A program made the translations under genes and the position numbers. Below, piece after piece: positions 23,747-34,925 of a DNA stretch of 64,000 bases. Location of the stretch: NCBI GenBank assembly GCA_958510825.1, contig OY294051.1:34968393-35032392 (forward strand), given 5' to 3'. The notes under the pieces are model-generated. The model had not been told where the DNA came from, made no database searches, and saw only the letters and a program-made list of their open reading frames with translations. Position 1 is the stretch's first letter. Each line of letters begins with the position of its first letter. This stretch comes from Brachypterus glaber (Eukaryota; Arthropoda; Insecta; Coleoptera; Kateretidae).

Positions 23747-24104
23747 TACAGGGTGTTTACGGACTTCTGGTATAAATTTTAAGGGTAAAAGTCCATAAAA
23801 TAAGTATTTTTTGCTAATATATCCCTAGTAATATATTAATATTAAGAGAGTTATTAATTAAAACAAAAATTAACCATAATTCTTTGATGGTCATTGCTTT
23901 ATAGCGAACTATCAGCTGATACTGTGCGATAACTTTGAACACTTAATTTCGCTCTGTATGTTCACTTTTTGAATAAAATATATAAAATTACTTACAAGTT
24001 TTTACGTTTTTATTTTTTGAATAAAAATGTTTTTTTTTTTTTGTTTTAAAATGCAGTAACGTACCTACCCTTAAGTGTATAGCAGAGGACCGTAATACCC
24101 TGTA
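23747..24104. mobile_element. TACAGGGTG mariner-type element, 358 bp
   Basis: Left TACAGGGTGTTTACGG and right (inverted) TACAGGGTATTACGG form the termini, with CTTAAGGGTA / TTTAAGGGTA conserved further in. The element is TA-flanked. Its interior differs from the 22418 and 35911 elements, so it is a separate family with similar ends. Confidence 0.75.
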
Positions 24105-24709
24105 TGTTGATCGTCCAGCTTTAAGTTTTAAAAGTTGCCAGATATTTTTTTCTGATTTTTTAAATAAATTTTTAAAGAAGTTATTTCATATTTTTATAGT
24201 GGCTATTACCTAAATCCTTTTTTATTATTGAGCTTTTTTCTGCTACATGTATATACTTTCTTTATATAAATATACGATTATATATGATTTATTAAACTTA
24301 CTTTCTGTATTTTTTTCGCCTCTTAATGGAAAAATGCAATATATTTTTCCGACCGGATGCGAACTTCGTCTGTGTAAACTTCATAATATATCTTTTAGTT
24401 TCGGAAAAGAGGTCATAGAAAATTTGTTATGTAATGTTTGCTTTCCTCATGACTGAGTTTCAGCTTTGGAAGGGCAAACAATAACGCTATATAATGTTAT
24501 AGTCTCTTCAAAACGTCGCAGAAGTTTTATTTTATACTAGCTGCTAGCACGTATAACTTACGGTAGTTTAAATTCTTATAGGACCTTAACTAGATTTAAA
24601 GATGGGTTGCTCGATGGACCAATAGTTTTATAACCAGGTTTTCAACAATTTTGTTTCGAATTTTATCTTGGTTATAGATTTAAGTAATCGGTCTATTATA
24701 TAAAGTAGT

Positions 24710-25108
24710 TTTTTCCTCTGTCAACAATAGTTTTTTCTCTGTTAACAAAAGTTTTTCCTCTGTCAACAATAGTTTTTCCTCTGTCAACAATAGTTTTTTC
24801 TCTGTTAACAAAAGTTTTTCCTCTGTTAACAATAGTTTTTCCTCTGTCAACAATAGTTTTTCCTCTGTCAACAATAATTTTTCCTCTGTCAACAATAATT
24901 TTTCCTCTGTCAACAATAGTTTTTCCTCTGTCAACAATAGTTTTTCCTCTGTCAACAATAGTTTTTTCTCTGTTAACAAAAGTTTTTCCTCTGTTAACAA
25001 TAGTTTTTCCTCTGTCAACAATAGTTTTTCCTCTGTCAACAATAATTTTTCCTCTGTCAACAATAGTTTTTCCCCTGTCAACAATAGTTTTTCCTCTGTC
25101 AACTTAAG
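24710..25108. repeat. 19 x 21-bp minisatellite with 168-bp higher-order period
   Basis: Nineteen units of TTTTTCCTCTGTCAACAATAG and variants fill 399 bp exactly. A distinctive variant, TTTTTTCTCTGTTAACAAAAG, occurs at 24731-24751, 24794-24814 and 24962-24982. The last two are 168 bp (8 units) apart and are followed by the same order of variant units, so blocks as well as single units have been amplified. Because 21 is divisible by three and the unit lacks stops on the minus strand, the array reads as an open frame of heptads (EEKLLLT). That follows from the DNA periodicity and is not evidence for a protein. Confidence 0.95.
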
Positions 25109-25210
25109 TACCTCCTGCTCGCCAGGCTCAATAAATGTCAAAGTGACGTTTAATAAAAGTTGACAGAGAAAAAAACCCGGGGGTTGGCGAGCAAAGCGAG
25201 CAGGAGGTAC
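25108..25210. repeat. Inverted repeat beside the minisatellite
   Basis: GTACCTCCTGCTCGC (25108-25122) and GCGAGCAGGAGGTAC (25196-25210) are a perfect 15-bp inverted pair. Between them AGTTGACAGAGAAAAAAA (25159-25176) is one minisatellite unit in the opposite orientation. The array plus this hairpin therefore resemble one arm and the turn of a foldback element whose other arm is reduced to one unit. Confidence 0.75.
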
Positions 25211-25219
25211 CTCCCTATA

Positions 25220-25828
25220 GTAGTAGTAGTAGTAAGGGTGGGGAGGCTACAAGCCAGGCAACTAGGCCATTATGGCCCTTTTTGCCAGCCCCGAGCTGTC
25301 CCAGCCACACATCTACCCTACTCCCTGCCTAAACCTGCCGGACCTCCTTATAAAGGTCGCGATATCTGTCCAGGCAAGGGTACGCAACTCCTCTCTTCGG
25401 AGAGTTGCCACTCCGAAGATCTCCTGTCGTATTCTGCCGAACCGATCGCATTATCCTAGGAAATGGAAGTACGATTCTTCGTCTATCCCGCAACCCGAAC
25501 AGACGGGGTCGTTACCAACCTTCATCTTGAACAGGTGCCTTCCTAGTCCACAGTGACCCGTGAGGATCCCTGTGAGTTGGCTGATCGTGGCTCGGCTTCT
25601 TCCTAGTAGCCACGCGGTTTTTGACTTGCTTGGACCGGAAAGGAAGTCCTTTGCCTGTCTGCAGTCCGTGACCGTTGACCAGCTTTCCCTTAGTTTTTCT
25701 CCAGCCCACGTGTTGAGGGCTGATGTGACTTGTTTCCTTGTAATACCAAGCATGGGTTCGGGTCCCATGCACGGAGTTTCGGCTCCGAGCCTGGCAAGTT
25801 CGTCTGCCTTCTCGTTGCCTGGTATCCC
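25220..25828 (-). mobile_element. 5'-truncated non-LTR retrotransposon with 13-bp TSD
   Basis: The direct repeat GTACCTCCCTATA flanks the insertion exactly (25207-25219 and 25829-25841). On the minus strand the insert ends with a (TAC)n-type simple tail (plus strand TAGTAGTAGTAGTA at 25219-25232), giving the 3' end, and it starts abruptly inside the RNase H domain, giving 5' truncation. Its composition is much more GC-rich than the surrounding DNA, as expected for a recent arrival. RNase H followed by a CCHC knuckle is the layout of the I/LOA group and relatives. Confidence 0.9.
25313..25828 (-). pseudogene. Retrotransposon polyprotein C-terminus (RNase H end + CCHC knuckle), nonsense mutated
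   Basis: Read from 25828 downward, the frame begins with GIPGNEKADELARLGAET, the last conserved block of the RNase H domain of non-LTR elements (NExAD with its catalytic Asp). A linker follows, then LTGHCGLGRHL and a zinc-knuckle C-x2-C-x8-H-x4-C in which one of the last four spacer positions is a TAA stop (just below 25451). Beyond that stop the same frame stays open to a natural stop at 25313-25315. One nonsense change, no frameshift, is the only damage seen within the fragment. It would have supplied RNA degradation during element copying; it is now non-functional because the reverse transcriptase and endonuclease regions are absent. Confidence 0.85.
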
Positions 25829-25841
25829 GTACCTCCCTATA

Positions 25842-26700
25842 TGTAATATTAAAATTTAATTTAGTGTTTTGCAAATTATAGTTTGGAAATATTTGTTTCT
25901 TGTTAAATAAATGGCCAATTTTAAAATGACTGCATTAGATACTGTGTCTAAAATATCTTTAAGATGGCTACCAAACTTCCCTGATTTAACTCCACTGTAT
26001 TTTAAATATTTTTAAAAACTGACCATGTATACTTAAACTTTTATTGTTATTAACTTTTGAAAAATATAATTTTTTTTAACCAAAACGTGGGGAAATCTTT
26101 TTTAACATAAGAGCTATTAAAAAAATCATTAAAAAAAACACGACAATGCTATACATAGGTCGTTCTTTAGGCTCCGCAAACTTTTTTTGTGTGTCTGTGT
26201 TATTCATAAAACTAGCCTATTGCAGAGAACAATGTTGCAATTTTATCTTTTTAAATTACTGCAATATAACAAGTGAAAGCAGTTAAAAGAGGCTGAAATT
26301 GTATTAATTTTTTACAGCTACTTAGCATAAGATTTTATGCTTCAAGCTAATTATAGGCGAAATTAACACAATATTTAATAAAAAAAGTAACTACACAATG
26401 GTGTTGATTTTATGGTGTAGATAACACAGAGTGTTTTAAACTAATCACTCAAACAATACTGGTTAATTACAGGTTAATTAATAACACACATTACTCTGTA
26501 CCTGCAGGCTGTTTGATATTTGTTATGACAATACTGCCTGTGTATTTCTGCACAACTTTGTTTATTCTGAGTTAGCAAAATATATGAAAGTTTCCTTTTG
26601 ATCGAATTATTGCAATACAGGATGAATCGAAAATAAAGCAAATTTGAAAAAATATAAGTTCCAAAGCTCCTCTAGAACTGATTTTTGTAAGGATGTCAGT
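25842..26700. other. AT-rich non-coding stretch
   Basis: No gene recognised. ATACAGGATGAATCG at about 26616-26630 is another solitary mariner-type terminus. Confidence 0.5.
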
Positions 26701-26792
26701 AGTACTTTAGAAAACTCACCGGAAGCGGCTCGTTTTCTAAACTTGTACTCGTGCGCTAAAAACGTATGTTATGAAACTAGTACTTTATTATA
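26701..26792 (-). mobile_element. GCACTAGTTTCATAAC family, partial copy
   Basis: Reverse orientation relative to 20545-20661, sharing TTTTCTAAACTTGTACTCGTG, written here in two parts as TTTTCTAAAC and TTGTACTCGTG, then GTTATGAAACTAGT. The left arm is rearranged (TAGTACTTTAGAAAACTC). Confidence 0.6.
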
Positions 26793-27654
26793 CTATTTCG
26801 TTGTAGCAAAATCTAGTTTGCAGACGTTTAAATGAGCAACTTAAAAATGTTAATGAATTTAAAATGTTAATTAAGGGGAAAACAATGGCCATTTCCAGGC
26901 CCGCAATATGTTTTCATTAATTTAGTGGGAATCCTTAATTACGCGACGTATTGTTGTTAAATTAACGTAAAATTAACGTTGCTAAATTAAATCTAAACCT
27001 GGTAGGCCTAGTTCGACTAGCTTGCAAAAGCTTTTAATTCTATTTTGCATGTGCATAATTAAAAGCACTTTAATAAATGAATAGACACATCGTTTTTACT
27101 TAAAAATAGTTTTTTTTTAGAAAAGTTTTTATATACTTTTTTACTGTGTTCAAAATTGATCATTAAGACATAAATACCATGTTCTCTAAAAAGGCATTTA
27201 AACTTAGTGTTTTATTTAGATCCCTATGCACAGTGCAGGAGTTTTTGCATAAAAAGAAGGAGAGGTATTCTTTTTAATCTCATTATTTTTTGCATTTGCT
27301 TATTTATTTATTATATTCATTTTTGAACCGTAATACTCTCAGACTTCAAAACAATTTAAATATATTCCAGTTCACACTTTTTGTTTCTCTAAAATCTAAA
27401 TAAGTAATATAAACTTTTTATGGTCTAGAACACTTAGTTTTTGCTAATTAGTCTAAGCATTTAAATTAGGTTCACAGCGTCGTTAATTGCCCAAATACCG
27501 TTTATTTAAATCGATTCCGATCATTTAAATTTAAATTACATGCCTAATTTCACCTAATAGACGACTATACATATTGGTTATGTCTAGGTACTTAATAGAT
27601 AATGCATTACGTACAACCGAATCGATTTAATTGCCGCATTGTTACAAAATTGGA
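26793..27654. other. AT-rich non-coding stretch
   Basis: No recognisable gene or bounded repeat. Confidence 0.5.
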
Positions 27655-27809
27655 CAGGGGGGCCCCATGCCCCCCTGCCCACATTTTAGGAGCTGAAAAT
27701 ATCAAATATATGCAAAAAGATACTTTAAGTTGTCTTATTTATGAGTTTCAAATTTGAAGTCGATATCTCAACTCGTTAAGAGAGGGGGTGACCTTTGGAC
27801 CGCACGGTA
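27655..27809 (+). mobile_element. TACAGTGCGGTCC family, solo right arm
   Basis: Matches the right arms of 32370-33243 and 34926-35627, from GGCCCCATGCCCCCCTGCCC through GTTGTCTTATTTATGAG to GGACCGCACGGTA. The left arm and loop are absent. Confidence 0.75.
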
Positions 27810-28385
27810 TTATGACTAGAGTTGTTTTACAGTTTTCTCCATCGATCTTAGATTTTAAGATCAATGATGATTCGAGCAAAAATTACTTTTTTAGTTGAAT
27901 TATTTTTTCCCAAAAGCTGTAGTAGCTAGTTAATAAAAAGTTAAGTAGGTTCGAGTAAGGTTTAAAAAATGTGTATATTGTTAAAATATACGAGTCCAAG
28001 ACTGATAAAACATAGTTTATATTTCCAAAAACCATAAAAATATATGATAAGTAGGAACATATTCATACATGTCTAGCAATTTACTGAAAATATGCTCATG
28101 GCCAAATATTATCAATATCAAATTCTGAAATATGAGCGATTAAGGCGAAATACGATATATACCTATGCGTTTTTATATCGTAGTTTAAGATCTTTAATTT
28201 TCATCCTTATAAGGTATAATGGGGTAAGTTTGATTTACCCTTATTTTTAGAGTTCGTTATCTTTTTATTTATTTAGCTCTTAAATAAAATTACATGAAAG
28301 GCTTAAAAGTAAATGATTAAAATTTCCAAAAAATGTTAGTCCTACTTTCAATACAGAGAATGACAATGTATTTTGTTCATCTGCA

Positions 28386-28541
28386 TATAGATTCAGGCCT
28401 ATTCACACGTACCATTGATATTGAGATTTGTGGCAATATTGACGAAAATTGCAAGGTCATGTATTAAAACTGCATGGGAATGTAATTTTTGTCAATATTG
28501 AATAGATTTCAATGGTACATGTGAATAGGTCTGATTGTATA
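28386..28541. mobile_element. 156-bp palindromic MITE
   Basis: Left ATTCAGGCCTATTCACACG and TACCATTGA are inverted on the right as TCAATGGTACATGTGAATAG and GTCTGATT. The inner pair GGCAATATTGACGAAAATT / AATTTTTGTCAATATT extends the stem. The loop is about 40 bp. Confidence 0.75.
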
Positions 28542-29292
28542 TAAAATATATACGGTTGCATAGAAAGGTACCAAATTGCAGATATTTAGGTTTAATAGAA
28601 GAACATTAGAAAAGATTATTTTCAGTTTTCAAATGCTAATGTATAAAAACGTAATAACAAAAAGTTGGGCTTTATTATCACAAGTGTGTCCCTTATGATA
28701 GGTACATTTCATAATGACCTAATGACTATTATAAAATATAGAATAAAAAAATAAACAAATAACAGAAATAAAAAATTAGTCAACCGCCAGAAATTTAAAT
28801 TTAGCATTTTTATGTAAACATGGGACTTTTTCGTTGGAAATGTCAAAAAACGTACGCGGAACATAATACAGACAGTTCATTATATTATAAAGTTTATACT
28901 AGCTAACCAATATCAATAAATATAAGTGTATATTTAATAACAAGTCATTAATGCCACACTTCAGAACGATTGGTGAATGAGACCTTTTTATAAACTTATT
29001 CAACGAGGTGGTCTTAAGCATTACAATCATATTCGTGAGTTTTTCGACATTTTAAAATAAATACTTCGTATGTTTTTGTCAGTACAAATCTGTCCTAAGT
29101 AATAGCATATGTGTAAAACGAGATGTACACTTACGCCGAAAAGGCCTTGTTTATCGGTAAGTTACATATTGGAATACAGTTTTAGATGTACTCTCCAACT
29201 ATCCATTCCCTGTTTCATTCCATTCTTAAATTTGAATTTAAAAATTTGTAAAATTTAAAATTATAAACTATTAGGTATTATTTCAAGGGAAA

Positions 29293-29412
29293 ATCACTAC
29301 TTTGTCTAGTTGGGGAGTTGGTCTGCCTTGGTTGTGGGTTTTTTATAACGACGATTAGTTTCAGAAACCCAGCCGGTTAACTACCAAAACACTAGACAAA
29401 GTAACAAGTGAT
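29293..29412. mobile_element. 120-bp MITE, ATCACT...CTTTGTCTAGT ends
   Basis: ATCACTACTTTGTCTAGT on the left is inverted as ACTAGACAAAGTAACAAGTGAT on the right (the latter with a 3-4-nt insertion). The interior pairs weakly around GGTAGTT / AACTACC. No target duplication assigned. Confidence 0.6.
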
Positions 29413-29963
29413 CGAGTGGCCCTATCAACTAATAGAAAATATTTCTACATGGACTTTCTTAATTTTTGTAAAAAATGGATTATATTTTCTAAACTTCAAT
29501 CGATAAAAAGGTCTTTTTTGAAACAAGTATGTGTAAAACAACGTATAGTCAAAAGACGATCCTAATTTTATGACTCTTCCACTGAATAATGAAGTGACTT
29601 TATTTTTAAACTTTTTCATGTATTTTATTGCTTTTAGGGTTAAGTGGTTTGTTTATATCTTTTGTAGTTTAAAAGTTGTTAAATTTATTGTATCTAATCT
29701 TCCTTTGAACGGTTTATTGTCTTCTGTTTTTAGTTAAGATTTTTTAACAATACCGGATGTTACATATAAATTACAAACATAAGTTAAGAGATCTAAATGT
29801 CTTTAGAATATGTTAACTACCAAATCTTTTAAATGAGCTATAGTCTTTTACTGAAAATACAAAATGTTATAGCACAAGTTACATGAGTTTATACACTAAT
29901 TTTGGATCAACACAAAGCGCATTAACTAATTTGTTTAACATATTCCTAAGTTTGGAGTGAGAT

Positions 29964-30640
29964 TAAATAGTTTATCTAATCCAGGATCCACTAAATACCA
30001 TACTCAGCAACATTATACTCCAAATATTCAACAATTGAATGTATATTTAATTATTAATAAGGAGAATTCGCCTCAGTGTGGGTTAGCAGAACATCCGTAA
30101 GTTTCAGGATTTTTTTTGCCGAAAATATGTAAAACAGAACCTTTTCTTGATTAGGTTAGGTTAACCTAAAGTCTCAATAGATCCCTATTTAGCAGGAAAA
30201 CCTCTGCGGAAAAATGGTTTTATTTTGTAAATTGAATAGTTTATCTTATCCAGGATCCGTTAAATGCCATAGTTAGCAACACTCTACCCTAAATATTCAG
30301 TCAAGGTGGTAGCAGGACGCCATGACCTCATTAGTATAAGTTCCAGGATTTTTTTTACCAAAACAAAACCGTTTTGGGTTTCGGGATATGTTAACCAAAA
30401 TCGTTTTTGATCATCTTAAAGATTAAAAAGTCCAAACCAAAAAGCTTAAACTTATTTGGCGAATATATCCCGTATTCAGAGATTAGCTCTACAAAAAAAA
30501 AATAGATGTATTTTCTAAATCAAATAATGGATCTGATCCAGGTTCTATTTTATGCCATACTCATCAACACTATACATATATAGGCAAGATATTCACTAAA
30601 TTTTTTATAAAGCCACAAGTTTAGCTGCGATGTTATATTT
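29964..30640 (+). repeat. Three degenerate direct repeats, about 270-290 bp each
   Basis: The block AATAGTTTATCTAATCCAGG...ATACCATACTCAGCAACA recurs at about 29964, 30232 and 30520 with many substitutions; shared landmarks are (A/T)TCCAGGATCC, GCCATA and GCAACA(C/T). A second landmark, GTTTCAGGATTTTTTTT / GTTCCAGGATTTTTTTT, follows in the first two units. The irregular spacing (268 and 288 bp) and divergence suggest an old tandem array. Confidence 0.6.
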
Positions 30641-30644
30641 TAAC

Positions 30645-31661
30645 TCTAGACTTTTTTTTTCCTAATTTTAACCCAAATTTGATTTTTCTTCATGTATGAA
30701 TACAAAATATTGATGTCATGTCGATTTGTGTCAAATTCCAGATATCAAAAACAAATCTTTTTGAACATTACAAAGCCATTATTGTACAATATGATATTTA
30801 TTCTAACATTAAAATTGCATAAATATCGGATAGTGCGTACGTTCCTGGAATAATATTGTGCATAGGCAGCTGTGATAAATGCAAAAATATGTAGGTCCAT
30901 CCAACAGAAAAGGTTCCATTAGCATATACTTTAACGTAGTGGTTAAAAGGTTTGGTTTTTTAGGATTTTGTCGTAATGTTTAGCTAATTATTGGTTTTAA
31001 TAACATATAATAATAATATTATTTGATTGTTATTGATTTTGAAGCCAGTAATAATTATATTTAGTAAGCAATTTTTTTTTGGATTTTTTTTGTAATTTAT
31101 TTATTTTTTGGGTTTATTTAGTAAATATTGGTCAAAATTGTCTTCTATGAATAAAAGCGAGTTACCACAAAAATAAAGTTAACCTAATAAGACTACTTTT
31201 TTCGCTTTTTTCAATGTTTTATGACATTCCAAATCTATAAATGCAAAGAACATGGCACCTTTTTTGGTTGATTGTCACAAATGGCTTTTCGATAAATCGA
31301 GATGATTTTATCTGAAATCTAGTCACGAAGCATTGAGAAATTTTATTGTTTCGCAGACATTTTTAAATTTTTTGTATGTTTATTAAACATTGTTTATATT
31401 ATAAATTGTATAAATAATAAATATTGTAATTCTTTGCATGTAAGTACGTGCAAGAAAAGAATCGAGGAAAGGATGTGGAAATGACAAACAATGTCAATTT
31501 GTGAGAAATATTAGTCTTCTTTACATCCTTTTAAATACACTAAATAAATATTAAAATTATTGGGAAAAATTCTTAAAATAAGATGGACAAATACCACGAC
31601 AAATGAGACCAAGTAACTAGTTGAAAAAATTAATATAAAAAATTTTAAATTTTAAAACACA
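30645..31661. other. AT-rich non-coding stretch
   Basis: No recognisable gene. T-rich tracts and short open frames only. Confidence 0.5.
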
Positions 31662-32143
31662 TACCGTGCGTTCCAAAATTCACACCCCTTTCTCTCTTAA
31701 CTTTTGAACAAATTGAAATATACTCTTCAAATTTAAACACTTACATAATATAACTAAATCTATAATATATAATATATATAATATAATATTATTTATTGCA
31801 GAATTTCACAGTTAACAAAAATCAGAAAGTACATGCAATAACTATGCTAAAGGCACTAAAATGTTTACACATTTGGCATATATTTAATAGTTTTAGCTTT
31901 TAAAATAAAAAGGGGGTCCATTCGGTCATTTAATTTTTAATTTCTTAAACTTTTTTCAATGTGTAATTTTTAAATTATTTTGCTTAAAATTGATTCTTTA
32001 AGATTTTTTTTGTACTTTTTTATTTAAAATTTGTTTAAAAGTAGTTTGGACCTTAATTAAAATCAATAATTTTTCAAAAATTTATATCTGAGATATCAAC
32101 TCGTTCAAAAGTAAAGAGAGGAGTAACTTTTGGACCGCACTGG
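31662..32143. mobile_element. TACAGTGCGGTCC family, diverged copy
   Basis: The left end TACCGTGCGTTCCAAAATTC with CTCTTAACTTTTGAACAAAT, and the right end GTAACTTTTGGACCGCACTG, identify the family. The interior is largely unlike copies at 32370 and 34926 and contains an AT-rich tract (31741-31795). It is the oldest-looking member. Confidence 0.7.
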
Positions 32144-32369
32144 CTTTAAAAAATATAGCAGATAAGATAAGTTTAAGCATGATTAGATAGAAGTAGCCAA
32201 AAATTTGGTAAATTTTATAGATACAAAAATCTAAATAACTTTGAAAGCCTATAACTTAAAATTTTTGTAAATGTATCGACAATATCTATTCTCCAAACCA
32301 AATTTGAAGTTTCTAAAAGCGTTCAAAAGTGATTTTGACCTAGTTAAACAACTTTCCCAGACAAACATA

Positions 32370-33243
32370 TACAGAGCCGTCCAAAAGTCACCCCCCCCCT
32401 CTTAACTTTTGAACCAGTTGAGATATCGACTTCAAATTTGGAACTTTTTGCAAAATTTACTGTAAATACTGGGCTTAAAACTATGATTTATTATTAAAAA
32501 TGTAAAAACAAGACAACGATTATATGAACCAGAAGGAATAATTGAAAAATTGGAAATAATTTTCATAGAAGAAATGTCGAGATAAACCATGAACCAAATT
32601 ATATTTTAAATTAGCATATTGTAAACACTCTGTGGTATAAACTACCTTTTTCAAAGGTCCCAAAAATGAGTATAAATAAATAAGACAACTTAAACTATCT
32701 TTTAGCATATATTTAATACTTTCAGCTCTTAAAATGTGGGCAGGTGGGCATGGGGCCACATTTTTAAATAATAAATAAAAAAAAAATTGGGTTTAAAATG
32801 GGGTTGAAAATGGGTATTAATGTCAAAATTTCTCTAAAAAAACAAATAATTTTTTAAAAATGCCTACTTTCATCATAAAAAATGTTAATTATACTTTTAA
32901 ACTAATTTTAGTTGACATAAATAAAAATTTATAAAAAAAAATTAAAAAATCGAATGTTTCAGCACAAAAAATTGAAAAATCAAAACCTTAAAAACATTTT
33001 TAAAAAATTTAAAAATGTTAGTTTAAATAGAGAATTTTATAAGCTTTAAAATGATGTATCACACGACCCCCCTTTCCATTTAAAAAAATGTCCCCCCATG
33101 CCCCCCTACCCACATTTTAAGAGCTGAAAATATATGCTAAAAGATAGTTTAAGTTGTCTTATTTAAGAGTTCTAAATTTGAAGTCGACATGTCAACTCGT
33201 TCAAAAGTTAAAAGGGGGGGGGTGACTTTTGGACCGCACTGTA
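32370..33243. mobile_element. TACAGTGCGGTCC foldback element, 874 bp
   Basis: Starts TACAGAGCCGTCCAAAAGTC and ends TTTTGGACCGCACTGTA between TA dinucleotides. The arms carry long inverted stretches (poly-C/poly-G blocks, CAACTTAAACTATCTTTTAGC, ATGCCCCCCTACCC). Compared with 34926-35627, the left arm has about 235 bp extra (32452-32686), which could be ancestral sequence lost from the other copy or an insertion. Tc1/mariner-type terminal sequence; no transposase. Confidence 0.85.
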
Positions 33244-34719
33244 TATAATTTTAATGTAGGGATCCGAAACCACTTGAAAAATTAAAAAATACCACCAATT
33301 TTTGTCCCACGAATGATAATAATGTAAATTGTATGATTAAAATTGGCTGAGCATACAAGGTGTGTGGTGTCATAAAAAGCCACGGTCTCTTCGTTAACTT
33401 TATTTATATTTGACATGTACAGATATAGTCTTAAGTATAATTTCCTGCGACAGTGTTCCACCGAAAACCGAGCATAATCTATCGTATTCATTGTAAACAA
33501 ATAAAAAAAAAATAGTTCAGCTAGTATTCAGGGTTTTTTTTTTTAATTAAGGTACTTGTACTTCTTTGAGCAAACTTAAAACATAATTTATTAAACTTTA
33601 TCCAGTTAGACATATAAGTTAAAATTTTAAATTTAAGAACTTTCACCTTAAGCCCTGTCGGATTTGCTGTAAAATTGGCAAAGTAAAGAAAATTCATAGG
33701 GTTTTGAAATTCGACAGAGATGTTTAAAATAGCAAAAAATTGGAAATCTTAAAAAATTTCACGCGTACCGCCTGTGTTTGAGCCGCCATCTTGAAAAATG
33801 ACGCCTATCATAGTTTTTTTGCTCCCAAACCGTTCATCTGATGAAAAAAAATCAGAAAGAATTAAAAATAATCTCATTATCTAAAAAACTTTTTTCTATT
33901 TTCGCTGTTTTAAGTGGTCTACTTAGTAGGTAGTATTTACCTTAAGTAGTAGCAGAAAAGTTGTAAACTCTGTTATAACGAGTTGATATGGGATTATTTA
34001 AGGCTTTTTGGAGCGTGGGAGGAGTCTGAATGCTAAAATTGCGAAAATTTCTTTAACGTAATTAATCTTCACTAGAAACAAGTTTAGGTACCACAAACTT
34101 ACCTGGCCTCGTGAGTATGCTTACCTACTTTTTACTTACTTTACCCTGTTTTTGAGTGGTCCATCTGCACTATTATCGCATGTGCTGTAGTAAATTAACA
34201 GCGCGCCGTCATTTAGGGTTACAAACGTAATAATCACTTTGTTGGTTTAACCAATTCGTTTACTTTTTTTACCTATCATTGTAGCTGATATTTCCGCTAT
34301 TTTATACATGAAAATAGGGCTCTCTGTGACTATGTGACATTTATTCAATTTATGCAATATAAATTCTATGTTTTATTATGAAGAAATTATTTTACATCAT
34401 ACACTGAAGCCAAGAAGTTTAAAATAAATATACCTATGGATGACGCCAAGGCGTGACGCCTTAAGGCCTATCCAGAAGCTTGCATAAGCACATAAAACAT
34501 GAGAATGCGATGCCGTGATTGGCTTACAAGATACATACAATACAATACAATAAACTAATATATAAATTAAAAGTTTTTTTTTTAACAATAAAGGTATACT
34601 GTTTTATTTACAATCATTAAAAAAAATTAAAAAACGTTTACTGTATTTTCATTACAATTTTTACTGAAAGCGATGTCCAGCATTAGTAAAAAAAAATAAA
34701 ATATATTGCATTACCAAAC
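33244..34719. other. AT-rich non-coding stretch
   Basis: No gene. A small perfect hairpin AAGGCGTGACGCCTT lies at about 34448-34462. Confidence 0.5.
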
Positions 34720-34803
34720 TTTTCTCGACACTTGCTGCAAGCGAATGTTTCTAAATTTGAGCGTGTGCTCTAAAAACATTCATTATGAAACTAATGTTTT
34801 AAT
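34720..34803 (-). mobile_element. GCACTAGTTTCATAAC family, diverged copy
   Basis: Shares the order TTTTCTCG..., TTTCTAAATTTGAGCGTG, TCTAAAAACATTCATTATG and AAACTAATG with the copy at 26701. Divergence is high and the ends are uncertain. Confidence 0.5.
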
Positions 34804-34925
34804 ATATTTTTAATTTTTCCTTTGGGGATTGTTAATGTTTTTTAACCAATGCATTGCAATGAATAGATTTTTTTATCCAGTAATAAATTGTTTATTTATC
34901 TGTTCTACATAAAAATCACCTGATA

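Noticed and set aside
24710..25108. CRISPR array
   Set aside because: Units are contiguous with no unique spacers, and the DNA is eukaryotic.
24680..25141. 153-codon minus-strand open frame of EEKLLLT heptads as a protein gene
   Set aside because: The frame is fully explained by a stop-free 21-bp tandem repeat, and nothing outside the array is protein-like.
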